NCBI RefSeq assembly: GCF_001659605.2
Contig: NC_035168.2
Coordinates: 8,612,058-8,676,057 of the forward strand
DNA: 64,000 nucleotides
Direction of reading: 5' to 3'
Source: Manihot esculenta
Taxonomy: Eukaryota; Streptophyta; Magnoliopsida; Malpighiales; Euphorbiaceae
The notes under the pieces are model-generated. The model worked only from the letters and a program-made list of their open reading frames with translations, searched no databases and was not told the origin of the DNA. Shown here piece after piece: positions 9,970 to 21,415 of this stretch. The translations under genes were made by a program, and so were the position numbers. Positions within the stretch are counted from its first letter, which is position 1, and each line of letters opens with the position of its first letter.

Positions 9970-10279
9970 TAATGTTGCTGCTGTCATTTATTTTTGCTGC
10001 CGTCATTTATTTTTGCTGCACTTATTTGCTGTCATTTATTTTTACTGCACTTATTTATTTTTTTTAGTGTGTAATTTGCTTAGTCATTTGCAGTTAGAGT
10101 CAAATCAAATAAATCTCATTACTGCCGATTTGTGGCCATGAGAATAGGCAAAGTTGTTATTAGGCAAAGTTGTTATTTTCCTTCTTAAGAACATGTAATT
10201 GGCAGTAGCAGGGCATGAATGAAAATACAAACTTCTTATTTCTTTATCAAATTTCTTGGCTTTTGATTGGGACCTATCA
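9909..10279 (+). repeat. 3' LTR of the Reina-like element
   Basis: 371 bp. Compared by eye with the 5' LTR it differs at five positions (four transitions and one G/T change) and has no gaps. It encodes the pol C-terminus and stop (TGA-free to TAA at 9967-9969). Confidence 0.95.
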
Positions 10280-10353
10280 GTTACCCAGATGAAATATAGT
10301 TGTTCTCACTCGAAAAGGAAAGGAGAAGAGTTCCAAAAAGTGTCGATAACTCC

Positions 10354-10792
10354 TCATCTTAAGTCTAAACCCCATTGAAAGTTCCCTTTAGCCCTAACAA
10401 TGGCAAAATGCTCCACCCAATGTTTTATGGAGTCCTTATGACTAATAAAAATGATCAGGCCGGTCTTACCACAAAAACATAAAAAATCGTTATTTACTTT
10501 AAAAATCTTAAAGAAAGTCTTGAACAGACCCAACGAGTGGGCAAAGCCCCACCCTTGGCACATTGCCTCAAATGCGCTTATAAATAAAATAGATTTCGGT
10601 GTCAACATTCGAGGGATGACCTTGAAATATAAAAAGAATGAAAAATTCCAGAAAAAAAAAAAAGTCAACTTGCTTCAATTAGAAGACAAGTCTCCTCTCA
10701 GACTGAGTGTCCACTAGGTCAGGAGGCGGAGAAAAAGAGAATAAGGTAATTCGCTCATTGGAGTTCGGAGTCTGAATGTAATGGGTCTCCAT
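10354..10792 (-). pseudogene. Antisense Tat ORF, N-terminal part with Transposase_28-like domain
   Basis: On the minus strand an ATG at 10792 opens METHYIQTPNSNERITLF and stops after 37 codons. A second frame (10668-10354) reads LTPKSILFISAFEAMCQGWG, then SLGLFKTFFKIF, then a W-containing stretch. This order (an LTPN-like motif, I-S-A-F-E-A, L-F-x-x-F-F, then an aromatic segment) matches what I know of the 'putative gypsy type transposon' domain (Pfam Transposase_28) found in plant gypsy extra ORFs. The gene continued leftward into the coiled-coil pieces at 3330-5149 before the Reina-like element inserted. Frameshifts make it nonfunctional. Confidence 0.55.
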
Positions 10793-12180
10793 AGAAAGAA
10801 AATCTCGGGGAAGGGCTTTAGAAAGAGAAGAAGAGGTGACTCTGAAAACGATTATGAGCCATCAGAGATGGGATGCGTACCTTTAATTCGAAAACCTGGA
10901 GAGAAAAAGAAGGAGATGAAGACAACTCTAAGATAGCAATAAAGCACGATAGAGATAGCAAAAGCAAGAAAAGAATAAAAAAAAACCCTCAATTTATCGC
11001 CAAAACTGCGCATTAATGCGCATTTAAAATACCGCGCTTCGGAATCCTAAACAATGGTAGCTGTCACAACACATCGGGAACATCACGCATACTTATTATG
11101 CGTACTTATGATATCTCATCGTAATTCATAGAAAATAAATGGGTTCACAGTTGATAGCACGCCATTGAAAAAATTTACTCCTCCAACCATCATAAATAAC
11201 CTTTGAAAAAGTGAAAGGGTATCTGATAACGTATAAGATATAAGGCTCTCTACAATCAGAACACGTGTCTGTGATTCGACCGGACCTAAGCAAACAAAGC
11301 AAAATGGACCTTGGTAAGGGTCGAGCAGGTCGAGCACGATCTGATACTATCAGAGGATAAATGCAAACTGTCAATGTGATGGTCAGCTCCCTTAATCCAT
11401 GTCGAGACCATAAATGCGCGTGCTGTATCTGGCTGATATGACGGAATGAAAGGATAGGGTATGGGTTAATCTACTTCGCATTTATTAGTCGACTGCATAC
11501 CATTAATGAGCTACTTGACATGCCTGCCAAAGAATTTTTACGTCAGATTTGATGGGACGTGATGCAGGGTCTATCAGGATGATCATGGTATATATACCCC
11601 TGAACCAACTCTTATTCGACATCACTTAACTCCCTCAGAGAACTTCATACTTCCACGACTCCAAAATTTTAACTTAGCCGAACCAGCTCTATTAACACTC
11701 CAACCACCAATCCTGAGCCATTGATTTCCTCGTGAGATCAAACTTTTATCCAGATGTCTTTGTCTGATAAGCCCACTGGATCTCAATTCATTAGAAAGGA
11801 AATCATTTGCATCCTTAAAAGCATTCAATTGACGACCATTTTGTATGCCCGACATTAAAACATGGTCAAGACGACTAAAACTTTGATACCCTTTTGGTCG
11901 AATATGCTCTAGAAAATCTGTTCTAAGTTTGTTTCTAATTTTGATATTTCTATATTCAATTTTATATTTCCATGTTAGCTTTATATTTATTACTTTGATT
12001 TATAATTTAGCAAATGAAATTATATCCCGTAAATATGTAGATGGTAAGGACTATTTTGGTAAGTAACCTATGCAAATGAAGAAATGAATGAGCAAAGAAT
12101 GAGACTATGATTAAAGAGGTGTGAGCAAGGGTTGTCGTCCTTGGTTGCGAAGAACACGCCCTAGGGACTTGCATGTAAAA
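10793..12180. other. Upstream flank of the antisense ORF, possible LTR-like remnant
   Basis: No gene recognised. A TATA-like GGTATATATACCCC at about 11588-11601 is followed by CT-rich sequence on the plus strand, which looks like the U3/R part of a decayed LTR. No matching partner LTR is visible. A minus-strand open stretch at 11622-11855 (77 codons) has no recognisable domain and I do not call it a gene. Confidence 0.3.
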
Positions 12181-13269
12181 TAAATATTACATGGTAATTT
12201 ATTTTTTATTATTTAATTTTAATTCAAAAATAAAATTTATTAAAAAATTTATATATAAAAATCTTAATAAAAATATTAAGGCGCGAAAAATAATTTTTTT
12301 AAAAAAAGAGAAAATTATTTTTTTTTAAAATGACTTATTTATTACTGATCTTTAAAAAACTTATCTATAAATTTAAGGCTAATTAAATATAAAAAATTAA
12401 AATTTTATATTTAATCATCTATTATAGTCAAATTTTCAATTAATTTTGAATAACAAAACTTAACTTTATTTATTACTGATCTTTAAAATTATTTATCCAA
12501 TAAAATATAAAAATTTAAAAATTTATATTTAATCATAATTATAGCTAAATTTTCACTTTTATTCCACTACTTTTTAATTCCATTATAATTATAGTCAAAT
12601 TTTAAAATAATTTTGATCAATTTTAAATTATTGCATTTATCATGCCAAATGTTATTTAGTTACTTTTAGTTTTATTCTAATCTCTAATTTAAAATTTAAA
12701 ATCTATAATTTAAAACTTTTTATATTTAGAATTCATTCAAAATGACGATTTTAGAATTTAAATTAGAAATTATAACAATAGAGTTAACTGTTTTTTTTTA
12801 TGGTATATAGACAGTTAAATTTAAAAAATTATTTATATAAATTTAACTAATATTTAAAAATATGAATAAATAACATATGGTTTGATACATGCATCAATTT
12901 ACAATCGATAAAAATTATTTTAAATATAATTATAATAAATTTAAAAGATTGGTATAAAATTGATAGTTTTAATTATAATATTATTAAATATTAAATTTTA
13001 AATTTTTATATTTAATTAGATAAATAATTTTAAAAATAGATTGTAATTATAATAAATTTGAAATTGGAGGTTTTGTAATATTTAAAAATAAAAATTTTAG
13101 CTACAATGATTAAATATAAAGCTTTACCTTTTATGTCGAATAAATCTAAATTTAATTATTAAAGTTTTAAAATTAAATTTATTTATTTAATAAGAATTTA
13201 AATGACTATTTTAGTTTCTTTTTTAATTGTGTAGATTTCAATATTTTAATTCACTATCATAAATTTATA
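12181..13269. other. AT-rich spacer without genes
   Basis: Very AT-rich. A segment starting TTTATTACTGATCTTTAAAA recurs about 130 bases apart (near 12338 and 12468), giving a weak local duplication. Nothing else recognised. Confidence 0.5.
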
Positions 13270-13738
13270 GGGCTGATCACTCGGTGGGTTTGGTTCAAAA
13301 TTAAATCGAACCGAATAAATTGAAAATTAAAATTTTAATATTTATGAAAATTGAACCGAATCGATTTTAGTCAGAAATCGAACTGAACCGAATCGGTCTG
13401 ATTCGGTTCGATTCGATTGAGTTTGATCGGTTTTGATTTTTAATAATTTTTTATTTTTTACACTTTATTTTTAGTTTTTTAAAATTTAATTAAAATATTT
13501 TAATTTTAATATAATTTAATTTCTCTATATTATTATAAATAATATATTATTATCACTAATCGGTTCGATTCGGTTTTTTCAATTTTTTCTGATCAAAACC
13601 GAACCGAACTGAAATAACTGAAATTTCTGAAATTAAAAATCGAACCGAATTGAATTGAATAAAAAATCAAGCTGAATTCTAAAATTAATTCAACTCGATC
13701 GATTTTTTCAATTTGAATCGAATAATGCTCACCTGCAA
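13270..13738. repeat. Fold-back repeat rich in GAACCGAA/TTCGGTTC
   Basis: The left arm is dense in AATCGAACCGAAT phrases and the right arm in GAACCGAACTGAA and reverse-complement versions, so the whole block can fold on itself imperfectly. The ends (GGCTGATCACTCGGTGGG and the complement of GCTCACCTGCAA) are roughly inverted. It is probably a nonautonomous DNA element. A diverged relative lies at 14920-15350. Confidence 0.55.
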
Positions 13739-14075
13739 ATTTAGTTGTACTATAATTTTGAATTTAAGTGGTTATTTCGAAGCATAGCATAATAACCTTA
13801 CCACTGGCCACGGGCTAGTTCAAGTTCGAATTCTCGTTTTATCGAGTTTCACAATTTGGGCTGATTCAATTTAAAAATGTTACAATTTAAAATCTCTGAT
13901 TTTTAAAATGTTTTTGGTTCCGATTTTAAAATTTTTTAAAACTATAATAATATTAATGTTTTATACACTATATATTATAATTTTTTTTATATTAAAAAAT
14001 TAAAAAGAACCAAATCAAGATCATATAAATATTTTTAAAAAAGATAAAATATATTTTTTTAATCAAATCAGTTTT

Positions 14076-14549
14076 TATTTGAAAGGAAAAATTACTTTTT
14101 AATGCCTGAGGTTTAACGTAATTAACACTTCTGTCCCTCTATTTTGGCGACCCAACACTTAAGTCCCTCACTTTCTCTTCCATCCAAATTCGTAGTCCTT
14201 CCGTCCAAATTCGTAGTCCTTCCGTCCATTTAAACCGTTTGGTCAAAGAGTCAAAGGTGAAATGTGATAATTTTTTTCAAAAATACCCTTTTTTCAATGT
14301 GAAATTTCAAAAGAAGAAGAAAAAAAAGAAGAAGAAGTAGTAGTTGCAGAGTAGGAAGAAGAAGAAGAAGAAGAGGAGGATTAATTTTGTCAATTCACTT
14401 GTCCCAAACGGCTATTTTGGACGGAAAGACTATGAATTTGGACAGAAAAAAAAGTGAGAGACTTAAGTGTTGAATCGCCAAAATAAAAGGACAAAAGTGT
14501 TAATTACGTTAAATCTCAGGAATTATAAAATAATTTTCTCTATTTGAAA
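14076..14549. mobile_element. Mutator-type MITE with 9-bp TSD
   Basis: The element is 14085-14540, flanked by the perfect 9-bp duplication TATTTGAAA (14076-14084 and 14541-14549). Terminal inverted repeats of about 120 bp run from GGAAAAATTACTTTTTAAT on the left to the complement of ATAATTTTCTC on the right. They share CCTGAGGTTTAACGTAATTA, then CTATTTTGGCGA, then TTAAGTCCCTCACTTTCTC. It has no coding capacity. A 9-bp TSD with long TIRs is the Mutator-superfamily signature. Further copies lie at 50515-50963 and, truncated, at about 51921. Confidence 0.85.
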
Positions 14550-14919
14550 TAGACAGCTCAAACCTATAGATTATGGGCTGATTTCATCTTGGTTTAATGG
14601 TGGAACGCCCATATAATAATAATAATAATAACAATAATAATGGCTGTGGCAATGGAGTCTGACAATTATCCATTCATTCATGGGATGAATAAGACATGCA
14701 CCAATTCCAAGTGTTTTCCACTTGCACACTGTTTTGATGATTTGAGGAAGACAAGAGAAGAGAAGAGAAATGATTGATATATGCATATTGTACTTGCAGT
14801 TTTACTGGTGAGAGCAGTGTTGACTTTTCATCTTCTCAGGTAGTGATGGTAGTGTTAGTACAAAAGTTAAAAATCATGAGATTAGATGGATACTGTTGTT
14901 TGAGTTTTGGAGTTTTGTA

Positions 14920-15350
14920 GGTATTTACTCGATTTAAACTGAATTAAATAAATTAAAAATTAAATTTTTAGTGTTTATAAAAATTAAATTGAATTAATTT
15001 TAATTAAAAATAAATCATATCAAAATAATTTGATTCGATTCGATTTAATTAATTTTAATTTTTAATAAATTTTTTATTTTTATATTCTAATTTTAATATT
15101 TTAAAATTTAATTAAAATATTTTGACCTTAATATAATCTAATCTCTTTATATTATTAAAAATAATATATTATTATCACTAATCGATTCGATTTAATTTTT
15201 TTATTTTTTTTATCAAAATTAAACTGAACCGAAATAATCGAAATTTTTAAAATTAAAAAATAAATTGTATCAAACCAAAATAAATAAAAAATTAAATTAA
15301 AATTTTAAATTATTTCAATTCAATTAAATTATTTTTTTCAATTTCAACAG
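14920..15350. repeat. Diverged second copy of the fold-back repeat
   Basis: Follows the block at 13270-13738 in order (TTATTATCACTAATCG(A/G)TTCGATT in the middle, fold-back arms outside). Many C and G positions of the first copy are T or A here. I see no gene. Confidence 0.5.
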
Positions 15351-16959
15351 AATATTTATGGCATTTCTGTCCGCAAGGCATGAAATCCTGTTGTGTTTTC
15401 AAGGTTTTTTTTGATATTTTTTGATATTTTAAGGGCTTAATGGGCTTAAAATACTAAAAGAGTTGTTAAAGTGCAAAGCAAATAAGCCCTCTTAGCTAGG
15501 CCCATTTGCCCATGGAAAAGCACATGGGTTATTTTTATAATTTTCAAAAGATGAGGTTGGTAGATTTGAATCTTACAAATATTAAAAGAGGGAAAGATCT
15601 CTCAGTAAAGGAAAGATGGCAGCCAATAGGAAAAGAGGGAGAGATTAAGCTTTTCCTTTTTTTAACTAGGTAAAATCTTCCTCCCACATATATATTCTTC
15701 CTTTTTTTCAGCAGCCACACAACTTGAACACACCCAAGAGAACCTCTTTTCTTTCTAGTAGCCTCTTTCATTCTAAGGCTATAATTCCTTTTAACTTTGC
15801 TCACGTTGATTTAAGGTTCTTACAATGTTAATCAATTTACAAGCAAATAGATGAGAGCAACCCCTTGCATACAACCCATATTCCTTCTTATTTGGAAATC
15901 AACCAACTTTGCTCTCTCTTCTATCTTACTCTCCTTGCTTCTTTTTTTCCATGGATGCTTATCTAAAGCCATTCCCACTTACCATATATCTATTTGGGTA
16001 ATCACTGTATATTTCAAGTGATCAATGCCCTATGTTCTTATTCACCAAAATTAAAGTGCGTGCACAGATATGTTCAGTAAAAGGCAAAAAGAATAAAATT
16101 TTAGTGGGATGTTCAGTAAAACTTGTACTTTTATTTGATAACACTTGTTAAATGATATAAAATATACTTGATCCTAGTAAATTCAGTGGGAGTAGAGATA
16201 AATACAAGGGTATGACAAGGTATATATAAAAATTCGCTCTACTGCTATCATTTATTTAGCATAGATTTAGGGGTATAGCGAGATATCCTTCTGGTTTGAA
16301 TTTTGAGCGTTATCATCATTTACATAATCAGCTTATAAGCTTTCTATTCTGCACTCTTTGCCTACTGCTGAAACTATCTTGTCTACCAAATTGATTCTAT
16401 TATGTGTTTATAAGGGCTAAGTTTTAAATGAAGAATTATAGAAATTCTATGAATTTGCATATATACTCACATAGATACCATTTAAGTATTTGAATATTGG
16501 AATGTGACACTGATCTTGAAATATAGGCTCTGCAATATGATAAGGATCTTGATCCAAGGGCCATAATCAACTCTTACTCAAACTCATTAAAATTATACAC
16601 ATTTAACCATAACTCTTTTTAATCTTTAAAAATTTATTCTATTATCCTTTTATTTTCACAAATCTCCATCTTACATCTTTTATTAATTTTGATCAAATTC
16701 AACTTTACCGTTGCTTAAGACATTACTTATCTCTTACAAAAATATCAATTAAGTCCATAGTTTGGTTTTATCTTAGTTTTTTAGTTGATATATTAACTCA
16801 TTTTGACCCTAAATTTAGTATTCAAATATTTATTGAATAATACTATTCACGGATAGGTAAAGCATTGATTATCTCTCAAGTAGTACTATTCAATGTCCAT
16901 GAATGGTACAACTTATGACCGAGGATTTTGGAGCATTACAGGGAAATTACCTAAGTGGC
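15351..16959. other. Noncoding interval
   Basis: Moderately AT-rich unique-looking sequence. I found no conserved protein frame, tRNA or terminal repeat. An open minus-strand stretch at 15544-15804 has no recognisable domain. Confidence 0.4.
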
Positions 16960-18080
16960 TAATTCTTTTGTACTCTACACATAAGACCATCAAGGGGTAA
17001 GTAGTGACAGATTTCTTATTAGAAAATCCAATCGAAATGCTCGAAGAAGTTGAAGTAGGGTTCTGGATAAGAATTTAGGTTTGATATATTTGTTCAAGGT
17101 TGAAAAATGAGCTTCAATTGCATAGTTAATAAGGAGTAGATCAGGAATCAAAGTAGTATTAGTCGTATCCAGTGGAACTATTTGTTAATGTCTAAGAGAT
17201 TATCTTTACTACAACAAATAATGTTATAGGGTATAAGACTTGTATTTATGGGTTAGACGGACTCATAATAGTAGGGGCTAATAAGGCAAAGATTGATCTT
17301 TAGAGACTCTATATTTCAAGGTGATTAGTCAACAAGAAAAAGTTGAGGCCTTATTTTGAGTCAACTAAGAAATTGCGGTAAAATTTTGAGAATGTCAACT
17401 TAAGGCATACACCTCGATTGTAAAATCAAGCTAACTGATGATTTAGCAACTCTTTCATTTTTATGGAGAAGCATTAAGAAGAAGACTATACAGCTAGTAG
17501 TTCTTATGAAGAATAGGATCCTGTATACGAAGGATCTATGATAGCTCACTTAGAGCTGAAAGATGATAGATGATTTGAAAATTTCATAAGGTACTTCAAG
17601 TCTAAGGAATACTTAGTAGGAAATGAAAAAAAGTATAAAGCAACCATCAGATTATGGGCAAGATAGTCTATGTTACCCAGAGGGCGATTTTGTAATAAAT
17701 TCTATGAGGGTTTATTATTGATATGTGTAAATTGAGAAATAAACTTAGCAAATTATGGAAGAAGTGCATATAAGAATCCATCATTCGTGCATGAACGGTA
17801 GGGTTCTAGCAGGGAATTTTTTAAGGTTAGGGTATTTTTGATCCACCATAGAGGCAGATTATGCCAAGCTTTTTAGGAAGTACCATGAGTGCCAAGTTCA
17901 TGGGAACTTGAATCAATTACGGCCAAGTGAGTTGCATAACATGATTTCTCCTTAGCCTTTCACTGTATGAGTGTTGACATCATTGGGAAATTCTCTCCAA
18001 CTAAATCTAGTGGGCACAAGTTTATAGTTATTTCCATAGATTATTTTGCTATGTGGGTGGAGGCAAAGTCCTTGTTAGTA
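16960..18080 (+). pseudogene. Heavily decayed gypsy pol (RNase H and integrase)
   Basis: Recognisable only piecewise across three frames. KG-VVTDFLLENPIEMLEEV near 16990-17050 matches the RNase H entry of Tat/Athila pol. TTTNNVIEYKTCIYGL near 17210 matches the RNase H A-T-N-N-x-A-E-Y motif. An integrase finger-like stretch (about 17770-17910: CMNGRVLAGNFLRLGYF, then YHECQVHGNL) is followed by the core start (SPTKSSGHKFIVIS, then IDYFAMWVEAKS) to about 18070. Stops are frequent in every frame, so this is an old relic on the plus strand. Confidence 0.65.
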
Positions 18081-18319
18081 GCTTGCTATGGAGCTAAAGA
18101 TTGACCTAAACCCTCTTCCGCTGACCTCTCTATTTGTTACTTTGCTCATCATCTCCAATTTTCTCAATACTCAGAGTTGAACTCATTAAAGTGAGAACTC
18201 TTTAATAGGTCAAGCTATAAGGTGAATTCAGATCTTATTATGGAGATCTTGCTCAAACTTGTTACATCTAGCATCCTTATTAGGGATCATCTATCATGCA
18301 TATCTACTGAGTCAGATAA

Positions 18320-18851
18320 AATCTCTTTCATACTTCATGCGGCTAGAAATCAGAGCTGTACTGTGATTGGCTAGACCTACAAGAGAGAGAACGTGAGGTG
18401 ATGGATACCCACGGTAGCCACTTCAACGCTCAATTCAGTAATTTGAAGAATACAGTGAATATAGAACTTGAAAGTAATTGTGTACCTTTGCCTTTGTGAT
18501 CGTTCTCCTTTCATATTGTAAAAAGATGGGGATAAATATAGCATTTTCTAACAATCCGGCAATGATTTAGCCGACTGTTTGATAAGAGATCCTGCTGAAT
18601 AAACTGATCGTGATCCCGTGATTACAGGTGTAATGGAAGCCCGCTAGATTTTGCATGCTAATGGTAACTTTATGCTGAGACTCGACCTATCCAGGAGAGG
18701 GCGAGTCTTGATGATGAGCCCAATGTTAAGGTGTCCTGGTCTTCCTTTCCTCAGGTGGGACCACGTTAACCACTTATCAAATCCTTGCCATGTGGACCTG
18801 TTATGTGGTGACAACTCATGACTTACTTTGGGTGATTGTTGCGTAACATCA
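18320..18851 (-). repeat. Tat-type LTR, minus orientation
   Basis: Reverse complement of the LTR at 30956-31488. Shared tracts include GGGCGAGTCTTGATGATG, GGTCTTCCTTTCC, CATGTGGACCT and the terminal GTAACATCA ending at 18851. The left border is approximate. Bases 18852-18900 that follow are the equivalent of the region just upstream of the 3' LTR (polypurine side), so this is the 3' LTR of a minus-strand element. Confidence 0.75.
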
Positions 18852-18895
18852 GAGGTCCCCCACTGGTTTTCGATTCTTCACATTCGAAGGTGACA

Positions 18896-21065
18896 GTTGT
18901 TGTAACAACCCGGAAACCGGACCGCTACCGGCGCTAGGATTCAGGTCGACTTAAGGTCGCCGGAACCCGTACCAAGCCTACTATGCACTCTGTGTACCTG
19001 TTAAATCCCATATATGATCATACATTTTCATAAAAATTGTGAACTTTTGTATTTACCAAGCTTGACCTGTGCGTGCACTAACTCTGTGAACATAAAACCA
19101 CATACTAGAGTTCTCATCATATGCTCTAGATGGGTCATCATCAAATAACAAGCTTGGTTCTCATCATAAAATATCATAAGACATAAGGAAATGATCATGC
19201 ACACAAGGGATAACATACTCTAGGAACAAGCACAATACTATCTCCATATACATTACATCAACTCTATACATTACATTATTTCTGCATACAATACATCTTG
19301 TCCACTACTCTATACTATTACAAACACCTTTACCCTTGCTGCTATTCTGTCTTCTCTCAGGCCCTGAAAACATGGGGGTAGAGAGAGGGGTGAGCTACTA
19401 GAGCCCAATGAGCAGAACAATAAAAACATTTAACAAAACATGCTATCATGAAATGCGTCATAGCACAAGTAAAGCACATCATAGATGGACTGACCCAAAA
19501 ATCCCTCTGCTTTGTGCCCGGCCCTCAAAGGAGCTCCTCAGGACTTCTGTTACATACAATATACACTATGTCCGGCTCTCAAAGAGCTCCTCAGGACTTC
19601 TATTGCATACAATCACTATGCCCAGCTCTCAAGGAGCTCCGCAGGACTTCTACTCAGAGGGCTAAAGGGTCTCCATATTGTCCATCCCCATCAACAATAA
19701 ATAATGCAATGCGTCACCTTCGTGAACACTAATGCAATACACCCTAATACAACATGGCATTTATGATGCATGAATCATGCTCAAAACTTTGCATTTATGT
19801 AAAAATACCGTTCAGTTCCACTCACCTCTAGTCACTGTGGGACAATCTCTGTATCTCTAACTCTATGGCCACTTGGGTTCCTCGGGTCCGTACCTACACA
19901 GGTGGACTCAAATGAGGGACCGAACATACTCTAACATAGCTATAAACATCTCCCCCAAAATCCCCTAAAACATCATATACATGCATGGAAAAATGGGTAA
20001 AGGAAGGCTGGATAGGGGACTTTCGGCAGCACCTTCGGCGGCTGAAAGTCCCTTCCAGATCCGAAAGTCTAAACATTCGGGGGCAAGGTTCGGGGGCTGA
20101 AGGAATTTTCAGAGCCGAAAGTCACCCACCTTCGGCGGCATGTTCGGTGGCCGAAACTCCCCTCTAGAGCCGAAAGTCCAAACTTTCGGGGGCGAGTTTA
20201 GGCGGCCAAAACAGCCTCCTCAAGGGTTCGGCGGCCAAACCTTTCTTCGGCGGCCGAACCTGAGTTTGCCAAGAAGGCAGAACTCGGGTCAAACATGCAT
20301 ACTCAGCCTCCAAAACCAAACCAACCACTCTCAACAAGCAACCAACCTCTCATAACCATACATATACCCTTATCCATGCATATAGGAGCTTAAAAACTAG
20401 TTTAAACTCTACAAACATCATCAAAGCATCAAATATGGCATATGAGCAATATACCCTTTAAACCTCTAGATCCACTTAAACCATACCATAAAACTCCCTT
20501 AAACTCTTAAAACATGCTTAAAACATAAGGGGAGGTGAGGATCCATGCTTACTTCTTGAAGATCGAGAGGATCGATGGTCCTAACTCGGAGATGTGGAGA
20601 AAAACGATCCAAAATCTCCAAAACTCTCAACTTTGTCTTCTTTTGCTCAAAACTTCAAAAACACAAGTTAAAAACTCATTAAAGCTTGCATGATTTGAAG
20701 AACATGGTGAAAACAGCCAAAGGAGATCACAAACTCACCTTTGCACGAAAAGAGGGTGAAAACACACCCCATTTCTGGTCAAAGGAGCTTTTATAGGTGG
20801 CCAGCTGACTCCCCTTCGGCGGCCAAAGCTGCATGCGAAACCATGCAACGTTCGGCAGCCGAACTTATCTTTCGGCGGCCGAACTTGCAATTTGCCTCCT
20901 TGGTCTTTTTCTTTTCAAAACTCAATTTTCTTTATTAAAAACATAAAAACCTATAAAAACATTTTGAAAAACCTCTGTTTTACCCCTCTGGAAGGCTCCG
21001 ACTTCCGGAGATTCCGCCGGACGTAGGAATTCCGGTGCCGGTGTCTAGCCAGGTATTACAGTTGT
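18896..21065 (-). mobile_element. Solo LTR of the Tekay/Del-like family, TSD GTTGT
   Basis: The LTR is 18901-21060 (2160 bp), beginning TGTAACAACCCGG and ending GGTATTACA. It is flanked by GTTGT at 18896-18900 and 21061-21065. It shares its start (CGCTAGGATYCAG, then CGGCTTAAGG-like) and its end (TCTAGCCRGGTATTACA) with the LTRs at 21416 and 26100. Orientation is inferred from the intact relative. It contains clusters of TTCGGCGGC/GCCGAA motifs at about 20020-20260 and 20813-20885. No internal region remains, so it arose by LTR-LTR recombination. It sits in the internal part of the minus-strand Tat element. Confidence 0.9.
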
Positions 21066-21415
21066 TCTCACGATCTGAGGCATGTGGCCCCTTGAAATTA
21101 GTCTTTCCCTGCTCACACCGTTTTGCCTACCTAGCCCTTCAATGATGCCTGCCCCGTTTCTTAAGCAGCATTTAAAGCCTGCTGTCAAAACTATCTTATA
21201 AGAGTTCCTTCTTCTTCTCTAAGTATCACTTTTGCTCATAACTGTAACTTTTGCTTCTAAAAAGACTCGATCGCTCATTCTCTCTCGCTTATACTCCCTC
21301 ATTTTCATAGTAATTTTTATTTTCCATTTCCTTTTAAGATGAATAGGAATACTTCTTTTTCTTCTCTCGGCGGAAGCCCTACTTCAAGCTCTTTCTCCGA
21401 CAGCCCCATTCATGC
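21066..21415 (+). pseudogene. 5' end and promoter of an antisense Tat ORF
   Basis: This piece belongs to the minus-strand Tat element whose 3' LTR is 18320-18851. The ORF is on the plus strand, which is antisense to the element. A TATA-like CTTATAAGAG (about 21196) precedes CT-rich leader sequence and an ATG at 21339 (MNRNTSFSSLGGSPTSSSFS). The frame is interrupted after IHA by the Tekay-like insertion. It resumes at 28543 (LALIVPLGAAHEDEG) before a stop. A serine-rich start is common in these extra ORFs. I infer an own promoter; there is no expression evidence. Confidence 0.5.

Larger units (their letters stand above)
5150..10284 (+). mobile_element. Reina-like Ty3/gypsy chromovirus with TSD GTTAC
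   Basis: The element occupies 5155-10279 (5125 bp) and is flanked by the perfect 5-bp duplication GTTAC (5150-5154 and 10280-10284). It has two 371-bp LTRs beginning TGATAC and ending TATCA, a tRNA-iMet primer-binding site, a gag-protease-RT-RNase H-integrase order and a C-terminal chromodomain. Small size and short LTRs fit the Reina clade; the clade name is an inference. The LTRs differ at five positions by eye, so the insertion is recent. One in-frame TAG separates gag-protease from the rest of pol. The target was the antisense ORF of an older Tat element. Confidence 0.93.
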
